NCBI GenBank assembly: GCA_965221855.1
Contig: CBDCSV010000007.1
Location: 248,001-312,000 of the forward strand
Length of the DNA: 64,000 bases
Reading direction: 5' to 3'
DNA from: JAJDXO01 sp965221855
Lineage (GTDB): Bacteria; Pseudomonadota; Alphaproteobacteria; Rhodospirillales; UBA2165
Positions 1 through 11,095 of the stretch are shown in pieces. A program made the translations under genes and the position numbers. Each line of letters starts with the position of its first letter. The first letter of the stretch is position 1. Under the pieces are notes generated by a model that did not search any database, was not told where the DNA came from, and worked only from the letters and a program-made list of their open reading frames with translations.

Positions 1-1073
1 CATCGAAGGCCGGATGGCCGAAGCGGTGGACCGCTGGCTCGACGGCCTCGATGGCAGCGCCATACGCGACCGGCGCAACGGCACCTACCGGCGCCGCCTG
101 CTCAGCGAGCTCGGCGACATCGAGCTCAACGTGCCGCGCACCCGGCACTTCTGCCCGACCGAGGTTCTGAAGAGCTACGCAAGGCGCGCTCCAGAGATCG
201 ACCGCGCCATCCTGGCCGGCTTCGTGCTGGGGCTCTCGACCCGCAAGGTCGGCGAGGTCCTGCTTGCCCTGCTCGGGCGTCCGGTCTCGGCCGCGACGGT
301 GAGCCGGGTCGCCAAGACCCTCGATCTGTCGGTCGCCGCATTCCACCGCCGGCCGCTGAAGAACGCCTACAAGGCGCTGATGCTCGACGGCGTGGTGCTG
401 GCCTGCAAGACCGGCGCCGGCGCGCTCAGGAGGCCGGTCCTGGTGGCGCTGGGCATACGGCACGACGGCAAGAAGGAGATTATCGACTTCCAACTCGCCG
501 CCAGCGAGAGCGCCGCGGAGTGGGAGCGCTTCCTCACCGCGTTGCACCGCCGCGGCCTCACCGGCGAGGGCCTTGAGATGATCTGCGTTGATGGCGGCCA
601 AGGCCTGCTCGCCGCCTTGCCGGTCGTCTATCACGGCATCCCGGTCCAGAGATGCTGGGCGCACAAGATGCGCAACATCCTCGACAAGGTCCGCAAGACC
701 GACCAGGAGGCCGTCAAGGCCGACGTCCACGACGTCATGAACGCAGACACTCGGCCAAAGGCGCTCAGCGCCGCCCGCCGCTTCGCCGACGCCTGGGAGC
801 AGACCTACCCCAAGGCCGTCGCCTGCCTGCGCAACGACCTCGACGACTTGCTCACCTGCTTCCGCTACAAGACCCTTGCCGAACGAAAGCAGGTCAGGAC
901 CACCAACGCCATCGAACGACGGTTCCGGGAGGTCCGGAGACGAACCCGGCCCATGGGAACCTTCCAGGACAAGACCTCAATGGACCGCATCCTCTTCGCG
1001 GTCTTCATTCACGAAAACAAGTCTCAGGGAATCAGTACCCCTCTCTCCCTGACACACAACTCTTGACGTTACC
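1..1073 (+). mobile_element. IS256-family element, copy A (left end outside window)
   Basis: This is the right-hand part of an insertion sequence. The window starts inside its transposase gene and the element ends at the terminal repeat finishing in GACGTTACC at 1073. The other copies in the window are about 1280 bp, so some 200 bp are missing to the left. The coding sequence is a mosaic: up to position 601 it follows the variant seen at 9731, 26896 and 34082, and from 623 it follows the variant seen at 42859 and 54946. No target repeat can be tested because the left flank is not present. Confidence 0.93.
2..1066 (+). CDS. IS256-family transposase, 5'-truncated by window edge
   Basis: DDE transposase of the IS256 (Transposase_mut) family; it catalyses cut-and-paste or copy-out movement of its own element. 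The visible 354 residues correspond to residues 44-397 of the complete copies. The first catalytic Asp (MLDGVVL), the second Asp (CVDGGQG) followed by the Cys/His pair (QRCWAH), and the Glu (TTNAIERRF) are all present, so the protein is probably active if the missing N-terminus is intact. It is a hybrid of the two sequence variants in this window; only the Phe in ILFAVF late in the protein goes back to the first variant. Confidence 0.93.
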   Translation: MEGRMAEAVDRWLDGLDGSAIRDRRNGTYRRRLLSELGDIELNVPRTRHFCPTEVLKSYARRAPEIDRAILAGFVLGLSTRKVGEVLLALLGRPVSAATVSRVAKTLDLSVAAFHRRPLKNAYKALMLDGVVLACKTGAGALRRPVLVALGIRHDGKKEIIDFQLAASESAAEWERFLTALHRRGLTGEGLEMICVDGGQGLLAALPVVYHGIPVQRCWAHKMRNILDKVRKTDQEAVKADVHDVMNADTRPKALSAARRFADAWEQTYPKAVACLRNDLDDLLTCFRYKTLAERKQVRTTNAIERRFREVRRRTRPMGTFQDKTSMDRILFAVFIHENKSQGISTPLSLTHNS

Positions 1074-1153
1074 CCTCGAAGCTCACCATTTGACAGAGCG
1101 GCGCCCGGCGTGAGACCCTTTTCGCGGTAGGACATCGCTGAAAAGGAGTCGAC

Positions 1154-1981
1154 ATGCGCGCAAAGCCAATTACGTCGATTTTCGGAGGCCTCCTTCTCGG
1201 GGCTTTGGCGTTCCCGCCCGCATCTCATGCCGCGCCGCAGATTTTGGGTCTGGTCGCCACCAGCGAGCCGACGCCGCTGAACTGTGCGGATGGGGAGTGC
1301 CGGGCCGAGTTCACCGCTTTTTGTTTGCAGGAACATCGGTATGCGCCGCCCAACGGTCATCCATACCGGACGGCGCGCAACGCCGACCTTGCGGTGATCC
1401 TGACCAAGTCCGACGGTTCCGAGATCAAGCTGCCGGGCTCGATTATCAAGCTGGTCAATTCGAAGCGCGGCTTCTCATCCGTGTCCATGGGTATCTCCCA
1501 GGCGATCCTGGATGAGACCGGCGCCGTTTCCGCCGCCATCGAGGTGGGCGAGTACGTGTCGCTGATTCCCGAACCCGAAGCCGGCGACAAGGAGCCGCTT
1601 AGCGAAACGGAGATCGCGCACTTTACCGGCGCGGTCCGCACCCAGGCCGGCGCCGCGCTCGACCCGACGTCCGATGACGCCGTGTCCATGCGGACAGTGA
1701 CGAAGATTTTCAACAATCTGCCCGTGGACGCGACGCCGTTGACCCACGAGGTGGAGGACACCTGGCGCGCGGCGACGGGTGAGGCATTGCCGGGCGAAGA
1801 CGCGAAGGACGGCCTCAAGAGGGTGGCCGAGGAATTTCAGTTCTGCGCTCAAATGAATGACTGGGCCGCCGGCCAACCGAACCTGGAGCTGAGCTTCCGC
1901 GGCTGTCTGGCGGCCTTGCACGACGAGCTTGCCGATGATTTGACCCGCCGGGTCTGGAAACAGCAGAAGACCGGCAGCTGA
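1154..1981 (+). CDS. Exported protein of unknown function (paralogue 1)
   Basis: A 275-residue protein with a clear Sec signal peptide: Lys/Arg start, a hydrophobic stretch at about residues 8-20, and a likely cut after SHA before APQILG. It has no motif I recognise. The mature N-terminus (APQILGLVATSEPT, then C..G.C.AEF, then CLQ.HR) is shared almost word for word with the next gene, so the two are tandem duplicates. Four conserved Cys residues (two near residue 45, others near 55 and in the C-terminal third) could form disulfides in the periplasm. An AAAGGAG-like ribosome site stands 8 bases upstream of the ATG. Function unknown. Confidence 0.75.
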   Translation: MRAKPITSIFGGLLLGALAFPPASHAAPQILGLVATSEPTPLNCADGECRAEFTAFCLQEHRYAPPNGHPYRTARNADLAVILTKSDGSEIKLPGSIIKLVNSKRGFSSVSMGISQAILDETGAVSAAIEVGEYVSLIPEPEAGDKEPLSETEIAHFTGAVRTQAGAALDPTSDDAVSMRTVTKIFNNLPVDATPLTHEVEDTWRAATGEALPGEDAKDGLKRVAEEFQFCAQMNDWAAGQPNLELSFRGCLAALHDELADDLTRRVWKQQKTGS

Positions 1982-2003
1982 GTTTTTGATGAGGAGTCAT
2001 GCG

Positions 2004-2798
2004 ATGAAGAAATTGCTGGGAGCCGTAGTCGTCGTCGGCGCAATTGCCGGCGCGCAGCACGCAAGCGCCGCGCCGCAGATTTTGGGCATGGTCGCCACCG
2101 CCGAGCCCACCAGGTTGATCTGCGAAAACGGGGTCTGTCAGGCCGAGTTCTCGACCATTTGCCTGCAGCAGCATCGCGTCTCGCCGGTTGCCGGCACCGT
2201 CTACCGTCAGGCCGCGACGACCCGGCTCGAGATGACGGTCACCAAGGCCGGCGGCGGTGAAGTGACCGTTCCGTTGGGCGACAGGGCCCGGATCACCGCT
2301 CACCGGGAATTCACCTCGGTGATGATCAGCGTTCCGGAGGACCTGATCCGATCCATGGGCGGATCGACCGCCAGGATTTCGGTGCCCCGGCTGGCGTCTC
2401 TGGTGCCGCAAGCCGTGCTTGGCGATATCAACCCGATGACCGCACATGAAATCGCCCAATATACCGGGCCGCTCCGCTCGGCCGCCGAGAACTTCATGCA
2501 GGCCGATCCCGACCTGCCGGTGGCGAAATTGCTGAACAGGGTCCTCAACGCGGTTGAGTTCAACGATACGGTCTATATGTCCGATGGATCGAAAATCTGG
2601 GCCCGGGTGAAAGACGATGCCGAAGCGCAAACGGCGCCGGCGGCCCGCAAGCGGGTCCAGGCGGTGATCCGCGAATGCACCACCGATACGCCGAACCGGG
2701 CGGTCTGGGGGACCAAAGGCTGCATCGGCCTCCGCCACGGCGAAGTGCTGATGAAAACCACCAAGGATGTGTGGAAAGGACTGGGGGCCGGCAGTTAA
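2004..2798 (+). CDS. Exported protein of unknown function (paralogue 2)
   Basis: A 264-residue exported protein, tandem paralogue of the gene before it, 22 bases downstream and surely co-transcribed. The ATG at 2004 was chosen because GAGGAG lies 8 bases upstream; an earlier TTG/ATG in frame has no such site. The signal peptide (KKLLGAVVVVGAIAGAQHASA) ends before APQILG, as in its partner. The spacing of the Cys residues near the N-terminus (ICENGVCQ, then ICLQQH) matches the partner, and the C-terminal region has C..D...... and KGCIGLRHGE similar to RGCLAALHDE. The conserved N-terminal face suggests a shared periplasmic role, but no family is recognised. Confidence 0.72.
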   Translation: MKKLLGAVVVVGAIAGAQHASAAPQILGMVATAEPTRLICENGVCQAEFSTICLQQHRVSPVAGTVYRQAATTRLEMTVTKAGGGEVTVPLGDRARITAHREFTSVMISVPEDLIRSMGGSTARISVPRLASLVPQAVLGDINPMTAHEIAQYTGPLRSAAENFMQADPDLPVAKLLNRVLNAVEFNDTVYMSDGSKIWARVKDDAEAQTAPAARKRVQAVIRECTTDTPNRAVWGTKGCIGLRHGEVLMKTTKDVWKGLGAGS

Positions 2799-2831
2799 CA
2801 GTTAACCGCCGCACCCCGGCCGTGAGTCGAC

Positions 2832-2866
2832 AAGGACGCCGGCGTTTGTCCGGCGTCCTTCTCTTT
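2832..2866 (+). terminator. Rho-independent terminator after paralogue pair
   Basis: A perfect 11-bp stem (AAGGACGCCGG at 2832-2842 with CCGGCGTCCTT at 2850-2860) closes a 7-base loop and runs into TTCTCTTT. It ends the transcript of the two exported paralogues. A second GC-rich hairpin follows at 2867-2890 just before the next ribosome site. Confidence 0.75.
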
Positions 2867-2915
2867 GCGGGGCCCTTCGCCGGGCCCCGCGCGATCCGAT
2901 CAGGAGGAAAGGTTC

Positions 2916-3302
2916 ATGCCCAAAATCTACAACCCGTCCAACGTGCCGCCGCCACAGTCCCCATCCTACAGCCATGGGGCGGAGGTCGGTCCGGGCGAGC
3001 GCCTTCTCTACATCGCCGGTCAGGTCGGCGCGGATGCCGACGGCAATGTGCCGGAGGGCATCGAGGCGCAGGCCCGCCTGGTCTATCAGCACCTCTTCGG
3101 CATTCTCGAGGATGCGGGGATGGGGCCGGAAAACCTGGTCAAGCTGACCACGTTCATGACCGACCCGGACGACTCCGAAGCCATGCGGGCGGTGCGGACC
3201 GAGGTCTTCGGCGCCGTCGCGCCGCCCAATACCCTGGTCTATATCAGCCGGCTGGCGAGCCCGGCTTTTCTCATCGAAGTGGAAGCCGTGGCCGCCGGGT
3301 AG
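2916..3302 (+). CDS. RidA (YjgF/YER057c/UK114) family protein
   Basis: A 128-residue member of the RidA superfamily, trimeric enzymes that hydrolyse reactive enamine or imine intermediates released by PLP enzymes. The start at 2916 follows a strong AGGAGGAAAGG site. Visible family features are the LLYIAGQVG strand near residue 30, the LEDAGM....VKLTTFMTDPDD segment and the C-terminal ..FLIEVEAVA strand. The usual RidA Arg in the 'RxxV/I' active-site loop is not evident (the stretch NTLVYISRL carries an Arg two residues later), so it may belong to a subfamily other than RidA itself. It stands alone between a terminator and a gene with its own start region. Confidence 0.85.
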   Translation: MPKIYNPSNVPPPQSPSYSHGAEVGPGERLLYIAGQVGADADGNVPEGIEAQARLVYQHLFGILEDAGMGPENLVKLTTFMTDPDDSEAMRAVRTEVFGAVAPPNTLVYISRLASPAFLIEVEAVAAG

Positions 3303-3419
3303 CGCGATCTGGACGAAAGGTGCCGACGACTGTCGTAAAGGCCTGAAAGTCATCGCCACGATGTGGCCGGTGTGCTAGGCAGAACGCGCATTTTCGCTAC
3401 CTGGGTGGAACGGACCGCG

Positions 3420-5009
3420 ATGAGAACATCGCCGGATGAGGCGGCGCCGATTACCGAGGATTTGGCCGCCCCAAACAAGGAACTCGAGCTGAAATTCGAG
3501 TTCGACCAGTCATTCGCCAACCGGCTTCGCAACGCCGCCTGGCTGCGCGAGTTGCAGACCGGCCGGGCGTCGACCCGGGTGGTCAACGCCACCTATTTCG
3601 ATACCCCGGACAAGGCTCTGTACAGGCACGGCTTGAGCCTCCGGGTGCGCAAGGAGGGCGGCGGCTATACCCAGACCATCAAGGCGAGCGCCGGGAAGGC
3701 ATTCACCCGCAACGAATGGGACCTGAAGATCAACCGGCCGGTGCCGGACCGGGAGTTCGTCTACGGCAATCCCGAGTTCCGGGCCCAGTTGGGAGACCGG
3801 GCCTCCGAGCGTTTCGAGCCCATGTTCGAAACCCGGATCCGCCGCACGACCCGCAATCTGGTGAGCGGGGAAGGAACCGAGATTTCCTGCGACCTCGATG
3901 TCGGCGAAATCGCCGGCCGGGACGGCAGCGTTACGATCACCGAACTTGAATTGGAGCTGAAGTCGGGCGACCCGGCGGTGTTGTTCGAAATTGCCCGGCG
4001 GCTGAATGAGAGTTTCCCGGTGCGGCTGGTGAAGCGCTCCAAGTCCGAGCGGGGCTACCAGCTGATCGATGGCGGCAAGCCCCACTGGTGCAAACAGATG
4101 CCGGTGGAACTGGCCGAGGGCGCGACCGGCGAGGAGGTGCTGGTCGGTTCGCTCACCAAATGCCTCGATCATCTGGGGGCCAACGAGGATTGCGTCCTCG
4201 CCCGGTCTCATGAGGAGGGCGTCCATCAGGCGCGGGTGGCGTTGCGGCGGATGCGCGCCGCGTTCTCCATCTACAAGCCGCTGCTGCCCGATCACCTCCG
4301 CCGCGAGTTCGGCGGCCGGCTCAAATGGGCGGCCGATGAGTTCGGTCCGGCCCGGGACTGGGACGTATTCGGAATGGAAGTGGTGGGGCCGGTCGTCGAA
4401 ACCATGCCCGAAGACACCGACCTGGCGCTGCTGGCCAAGGAAGTCGCCCATCGGCGGGATTTGGCCTACGCGCGAGCCGGCGCCATGCTGTCGTCGCCGG
4501 AATATACGGGGCTCAAGATCGATTTGGTTGATTTCCTCCATGCCCGCCCGTGGCGGATGAGCGTCGAAGGCCAAGCGGGTGTCCAGCTGTTCACCGACGG
4601 CCGCGATTTCGCGGCGCGGGCCCTCGACAAGGCCCACGGCAAGCTGCTCAAGCAGGGCGGGCACTTCGCCAGGATGAGCGCGGCCGAGCGTCACGAGCTG
4701 CGGATCGGCGCCAAGAAGGTGCGCTACGCCGCCGAATTCTTCGCGCCGCTCTACGACGAGACTAAGGTGAAGCCGTTCCTGGCGTCGCTGAAGGCGCTGC
4801 AGGACGATCTCGGCGTTCAGAACGACATCGAGGTCGCGCAAGACCTGGTCAAGAGCCTCACCGACGGCGGCGACGAGGACCAGGCGCCGCGGCTCCGCTA
4901 TGCCGGCGGCCTGGTTATCGGCTGGCACGCCCACGCGGCCATCAAGCGGGAGAAACACGCCCTCAAGGCGTGGAAGGGCTACGTGGCCGCCGGCCGGTTC
5001 TGGGATTAG
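3420..5009 (+). CDS. CYTH and CHAD domain protein (inorganic triphosphatase-like)
   Basis: A 529-residue two-domain protein like E. coli YgiF. The N-terminal CYTH domain (about residues 20-220) opens with the signature ExExK (ELELK, residues 21-25) and has the tunnel strands typical of tripolyphosphatase and thiamine-triphosphatase enzymes (LRVRKEGG, TRNEWDL, ISCDLDVGEI). The C-terminal CHAD domain (from about 250) carries the His/Arg helices that bind polyphosphate: H.EGVHQARVALRRMRAAF and HELRIGAKKVRYAAEF. It probably hydrolyses inorganic triphosphate or binds polyphosphate granules. The start was placed at the ATG at 3420; an upstream in-frame start at 3363 would add 19 residues with no family match. 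Confidence 0.9.
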   Translation: MRTSPDEAAPITEDLAAPNKELELKFEFDQSFANRLRNAAWLRELQTGRASTRVVNATYFDTPDKALYRHGLSLRVRKEGGGYTQTIKASAGKAFTRNEWDLKINRPVPDREFVYGNPEFRAQLGDRASERFEPMFETRIRRTTRNLVSGEGTEISCDLDVGEIAGRDGSVTITELELELKSGDPAVLFEIARRLNESFPVRLVKRSKSERGYQLIDGGKPHWCKQMPVELAEGATGEEVLVGSLTKCLDHLGANEDCVLARSHEEGVHQARVALRRMRAAFSIYKPLLPDHLRREFGGRLKWAADEFGPARDWDVFGMEVVGPVVETMPEDTDLALLAKEVAHRRDLAYARAGAMLSSPEYTGLKIDLVDFLHARPWRMSVEGQAGVQLFTDGRDFAARALDKAHGKLLKQGGHFARMSAAERHELRIGAKKVRYAAEFFAPLYDETKVKPFLASLKALQDDLGVQNDIEVAQDLVKSLTDGGDEDQAPRLRYAGGLVIGWHAHAAIKREKHALKAWKGYVAAGRFWD

Positions 5010-5031
5010 GGATTCATCACCGAATAGAATT

Positions 5032-5099
5032 CGTCATGCCCCGCCCCACCGGACCGGCCTTCAGTCGGCCGGAGGACAAGCTTCGCGCGGGGCATCCGG
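5032..5099. repeat. Dispersed hairpin repeat, long form
   Basis: An intergenic palindrome with outer arms CGTCATGCCCCG and CGCGGGGCATCCGG, and inside it a second hairpin built on CCGGACCGGCC...GGCCGGAGG and ending GACAAGC. The same long form occurs at 40110-40176, and a short form lacking the inner hairpin at 12316-12346 and 35994-36027. It lies between the convergent ends of the CYTH-CHAD gene and uvrA, where it could serve as a two-way terminator. Confidence 0.85.
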
Positions 5100-5115
5100 A
5101 ATTTCCGGACCGGCC

Positions 5116-8016
<2,901 letters not shown>

Positions 8017-8095
8017 GGCGGTTATATAAGCCGCCGAGGCGGGGGATGGCGAGTCTTGATCCCGGATTTGCCGCCTTTTGGGGAGAAAATATCAC

Positions 8096-8503
8096 ATGCC
8101 CGTCACCATAGAACGCCGCCGGCCCGAATTCCTGCACAACAAGCCCCATTTCACCAATCTGGTGACCTCCAAGGGGGGCGCCACCGTTCACCTGTCGGGC
8201 CTTGTCGCCTCCACCAAGGACGGTGAGCTGGTCGGCGCCGGCGATCTGGCGGCGCAGATGGCCTACATCTACGGCACCATCAAGGACTCCCTCGCGTTGG
8301 TCGGCGCGACGCCCGCCGACGTGGTCCGTCAGCGGGTCTTCATCGTCGGGCTGCAACTCGATCACCGGCCGGTCATCATGAAGGCCATGACGGACTTCTA
8401 TGGGGAGGATGGCTCCGCGTCATCCACCTGTGTCGGCGTCGAAGCGCTGCTGGTGGAAGGCGCGTTGGTGGAAATCGACGTGACCGCGGTGGTCGACGGC
8501 TAA
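8096..8503 (+). CDS. RidA family protein (second, divergent)
   Basis: A 135-residue RidA-superfamily protein, divergent from uvrA with 79 bases between the starts. Family features are VHLSGLVAS near residue 33, a long central helix (AAQMAYIYGTIKDSLALVGA), VVRQRVFIVGL and the C-terminal GALVEIDVTAVV strand. The Cys-containing STCVGVEALL occupies the place where RidA has its substrate-binding loop, so the Arg needed for enamine hydrolysis seems to be missing. It is not a recent duplicate of the RidA at 2916. The start at 8096 fits a GGGAGAA site. Its stop overlaps the stop of the opposite MFS gene by four bases. Confidence 0.82.
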   Translation: MPVTIERRRPEFLHNKPHFTNLVTSKGGATVHLSGLVASTKDGELVGAGDLAAQMAYIYGTIKDSLALVGATPADVVRQRVFIVGLQLDHRPVIMKAMTDFYGEDGSASSTCVGVEALLVEGALVEIDVTAVVDG

Positions 8504-9690
8504 CGCGCTGCCGGCTTCAACGCCTCCGCCCTGAGGGCGTAGAGGGCGAGGAGCAGGGGCACCACGGCGGCGCTGAAAAACAGCGGGCCGAACCCCCAGG
8601 CGCCGATCGCCAGCCCGGCGAAAAACGGGCCGATGGTCTGGGCGAGCCGTACGGAAAATGCGATGCCGCCGCCGAAGGTGGCCCGCAAATCCTCGGGCGC
8701 GTTCTCCAGCATCATGATCTGCAGCGCCGGGCGGACGATCCCGAACGCCCCGCCGTAACACAGGGCGGCAATCATCACCGACCAGTCGTTGGGCAGCACC
8801 GGCACGACGGCGAAGCCCGCCGACTGGACCAGGAAGGCGCTGAAGATCAGCCAGCGGGGCGAGACGGCGCGCATCAGCCGGGTGATCTGCGACGACATGA
8901 GGGCGCCGGAGACCGACCGCGCGCCGACGATGAGGCCGATGACAAACGAGCCGGTGGCGAAGTTGTTGGCGAGGAAGGTCGGGATGTAGGTCACGAATAC
9001 CCCGAAGCCGACCACGATGAATCCGCCGGTCATGCCCATGAGTTCGAGCGCCCGCCGGTCGGTGATGTTGCGCCAGGCATGACCGAGCAGCGCCCTGCCG
9101 CGGGGCGCCGGGGTGTTGTCGCCGGGCTTCATGATAACCAGCCCGAACAGCGCCAGCGGGACGGCCAGGAAGCTCGCCAGATAGGGCACCTCCCAGGCGA
9201 TGACCACCAGGGCGCCGCCGATCACCGGCAGCAGGCCGGCGTTGACATTCTGCAGGAAGCTGGCATTGGCCAGCACCCGGGTCCGGTCTTCGCCCTTGAA
9301 GTAGTCGCCGACCAGGCCGAGGGCGATGCCGGACAGGCCGCTGGCCCCGACCCCCTGGATGAAGCGCAGCCACAACAGGGTTTCGAAATTCTCCGCCGTG
9401 AAGGCGAAGCCGCCCGCGGTGAACAGCACGAGGCTCGGCACCACGACCCATTTCTTGGAAAACCGGTCGGCGACCAGGCCGAGCAGCGGTACGAAGACCA
9501 GCGCCGGCAGGGAATAGACCGCCATGATCAGGCCGACGTCCGCATCCGCCACGCCAAGCGCCTGCTGCACGGCCGGGAAGGACGGGGTGATGATCGGCAT
9601 GCCGAGCTGTCCCGTCAGGGTCGAGCCCATGATCAGCGCGAAGTACCGGTTCCAGGTGCTCGGCAGTTTCCCCCGCATGTCCCTCTGCAT
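8500..9690 (-). CDS. MFS efflux transporter
   Basis: A 396-residue major facilitator with about 12 hydrophobic segments, probably a drug or small-molecule exporter in the inner membrane. After the first helix comes the family loop (PALVFVPLLGLVADRFSKKW, the variant of the GxLaDrxGrr motif A), and the second half begins near residue 210. The start was set at the ATG at 9690; a longer reading that begins with TTG inside the neighbouring IS element is an artefact. IS256 copy B1 is inserted about 40 bases upstream of this ATG, so the native promoter has probably been removed. The transposase gene of B1 runs in the same direction and ends at 9738, so read-through from it is possible. Confidence 0.9.
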   Translation of the reverse strand: MQRDMRGKLPSTWNRYFALIMGSTLTGQLGMPIITPSFPAVQQALGVADADVGLIMAVYSLPALVFVPLLGLVADRFSKKWVVVPSLVLFTAGGFAFTAENFETLLWLRFIQGVGASGLSGIALGLVGDYFKGEDRTRVLANASFLQNVNAGLLPVIGGALVVIAWEVPYLASFLAVPLALFGLVIMKPGDNTPAPRGRALLGHAWRNITDRRALELMGMTGGFIVVGFGVFVTYIPTFLANNFATGSFVIGLIVGARSVSGALMSSQITRLMRAVSPRWLIFSAFLVQSAGFAVVPVLPNDWSVMIAALCYGGAFGIVRPALQIMMLENAPEDLRATFGGGIAFSVRLAQTIGPFFAGLAIGAWGFGPLFFSAAVVPLLLALYALRAEALKPAAR

Positions 9691-9730
9691 AGCGGCTGGG
9701 CGCGGTCTCACAAGCAGTTTATGCCCCGGC

Positions 9731-11010
9731 GGTAACGTCAAGAGTTATGTGTCAGGGAGACTGGGGTACTGATTCCCTGAGACTTGTTTTCGTGAATGAA
9801 GACCGCGAAGAGGATGCGGTCCATTGAGGTTTTATCCTTGAAGGTTCCCATGGGCCGGGTTCGTCTGCGAACCTCGCGGAACCTCCGTTCGATGGCATTG
9901 GTGGTCCTGACCTGCTTTCGCTCGGCGAGGTCCTTGTAGCGGAAGCAGGTGAGCAGGTCGTCGAGGTCGTTGCGCAGGCAGGCGACGGCCTTGGGGTAGG
10001 TATCTTCCCAGGCGTCGGCGAAGCGGCGGGCGGCGGTCTCGGCCTTGCGGCGGTTGGGGGCATTCATGACGGCGTGGACGTCGGCCTTGACGGCCTGCTG
10101 GTCGGCTACGCGGACCTTGTTGAGGATGTTCCTGATTTTGTGCGCCCAGCACCTCTGAACGGGGATGCCGTGATAGACGATCGGCAAGGCGGCGAGCAGG
10201 CCTTGGCCGCCATCAACGCAGATCATCTCAAGGCCCTCGCCGGTGAGGCCGCGGCGGTGCAACGCGGTGAGGAAGCGCTCCCACTCCGCGGCGCTCTCGC
10301 TGGCGGCGAGTTGGAAGTCGATAATCTCCTTCTTGCCGTCGTGCCGTATGCCCAGCGCCACCAGGACCGGCCTCCTGAGCGCGCCAGCGCCGGTCTTGCA
10401 GGCCAGCACCACGCCGTCGAGCATCAGCGCCTTGTAGGCGTTCTTCAGCGGCCGGCGGTGGAATGCGGCGACCGACAGATCGAGGGTCTTGGCGACCCGG
10501 CTCACCGTCGCGGCCGAGACCGGACGCCCGAGCAGGGCAAGCAGGACCTCGCCGACCTTGCGGGTCGAGAGCCCCAGCACGAAGCCGGCCAGGATGGCGC
10601 GGTCGATCTCTGGAGCGCGCCTTGCGTAGCTCTTCAGAACCTCGGTCGGGCAGAAGTGCCGGGTGCGCGGCACGTTGAGCTCGATGTCGCCGAGCTCGCT
10701 GAGCAGGCGGCGCCGGTAGGTGCCGTTGCGCCGGTCGCGCATAGCGCTGCCATCGAGGCCGTCGAGCCAGCGATCCACCGCCTCGGCCATCCGGCCCTCG
10801 ATGATCTCGGCCAGCGCCTGGCGGCCAAGCGGGCGATAACCCTCGCCCCAGTCCAATCCGCCTGCTTGCATCTCCTTCACCACCTCAAAGGCTTGTGGTA
10901 GGTTCTCAATCGTTACAGCTTGCTGTGGCATCGGGGTGATCCTTCTTGCGGTTGTCGTAAACCACAGGGAGTACCCCATTCCCAACTGACACATAAATTT
11001 TTACGTCACC
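9731..11010 (-). mobile_element. IS256-family element, copy B1
   Basis: A complete 1280-bp element. Its ends are imperfect inverted repeats of about 35 bp (GGTAACGTCAAGAGTTATGT at the left; the right end reads inward as GGTGACGTAAAAATTTATGT, both followed by GTCAG and GGGGTACT). It is bounded by an exact 8-bp target duplication, GCCCCGGC at 9723-9730 and 11011-11018, so this is a simple, fairly recent insertion. It differs from copies B2 and B3 by a silent change at 10386. Confidence 0.97.
9738..10931 (-). CDS. IS256-family transposase (copy B1)
   Basis: A 397-residue DDE transposase. Catalytic residues are Asp172 (MLDGVVL), Asp240 (CVDGGQG) and Glu348 (NAIERRF), with the family Cys261/His264 pair (RCWAH) between the second Asp and the Glu. 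The ATG at 10931 is preceded by AGAAGGAT at a proper distance, so it was preferred to a non-ATG start 21 codons upstream inside the terminal repeat. The gene fills the whole element and looks functional. Confidence 0.97.
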   Translation of the reverse strand: MPQQAVTIENLPQAFEVVKEMQAGGLDWGEGYRPLGRQALAEIIEGRMAEAVDRWLDGLDGSAMRDRRNGTYRRRLLSELGDIELNVPRTRHFCPTEVLKSYARRAPEIDRAILAGFVLGLSTRKVGEVLLALLGRPVSAATVSRVAKTLDLSVAAFHRRPLKNAYKALMLDGVVLACKTGAGALRRPVLVALGIRHDGKKEIIDFQLAASESAAEWERFLTALHRRGLTGEGLEMICVDGGQGLLAALPIVYHGIPVQRCWAHKIRNILNKVRVADQQAVKADVHAVMNAPNRRKAETAARRFADAWEDTYPKAVACLRNDLDDLLTCFRYKDLAERKQVRTTNAIERRFREVRRRTRPMGTFKDKTSMDRILFAVFIHENKSQGISTPVSLTHNS

Positions 11011-11095
11011 GCCCCGGCGCCCGTCTTGACCCCCACGCCGCCCGGCGCGAACATGGGTGAGGTCACGACAAAATCATTGGTCAGGGGACAAGTTA

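Noticed and set aside
9691..9741. Longer start of the MFS gene inside IS256 copy B1
   Set aside because: The added codons come from the IS terminal repeat; the same MTLP start appears before the CDF gene at copy B3 for the same reason.
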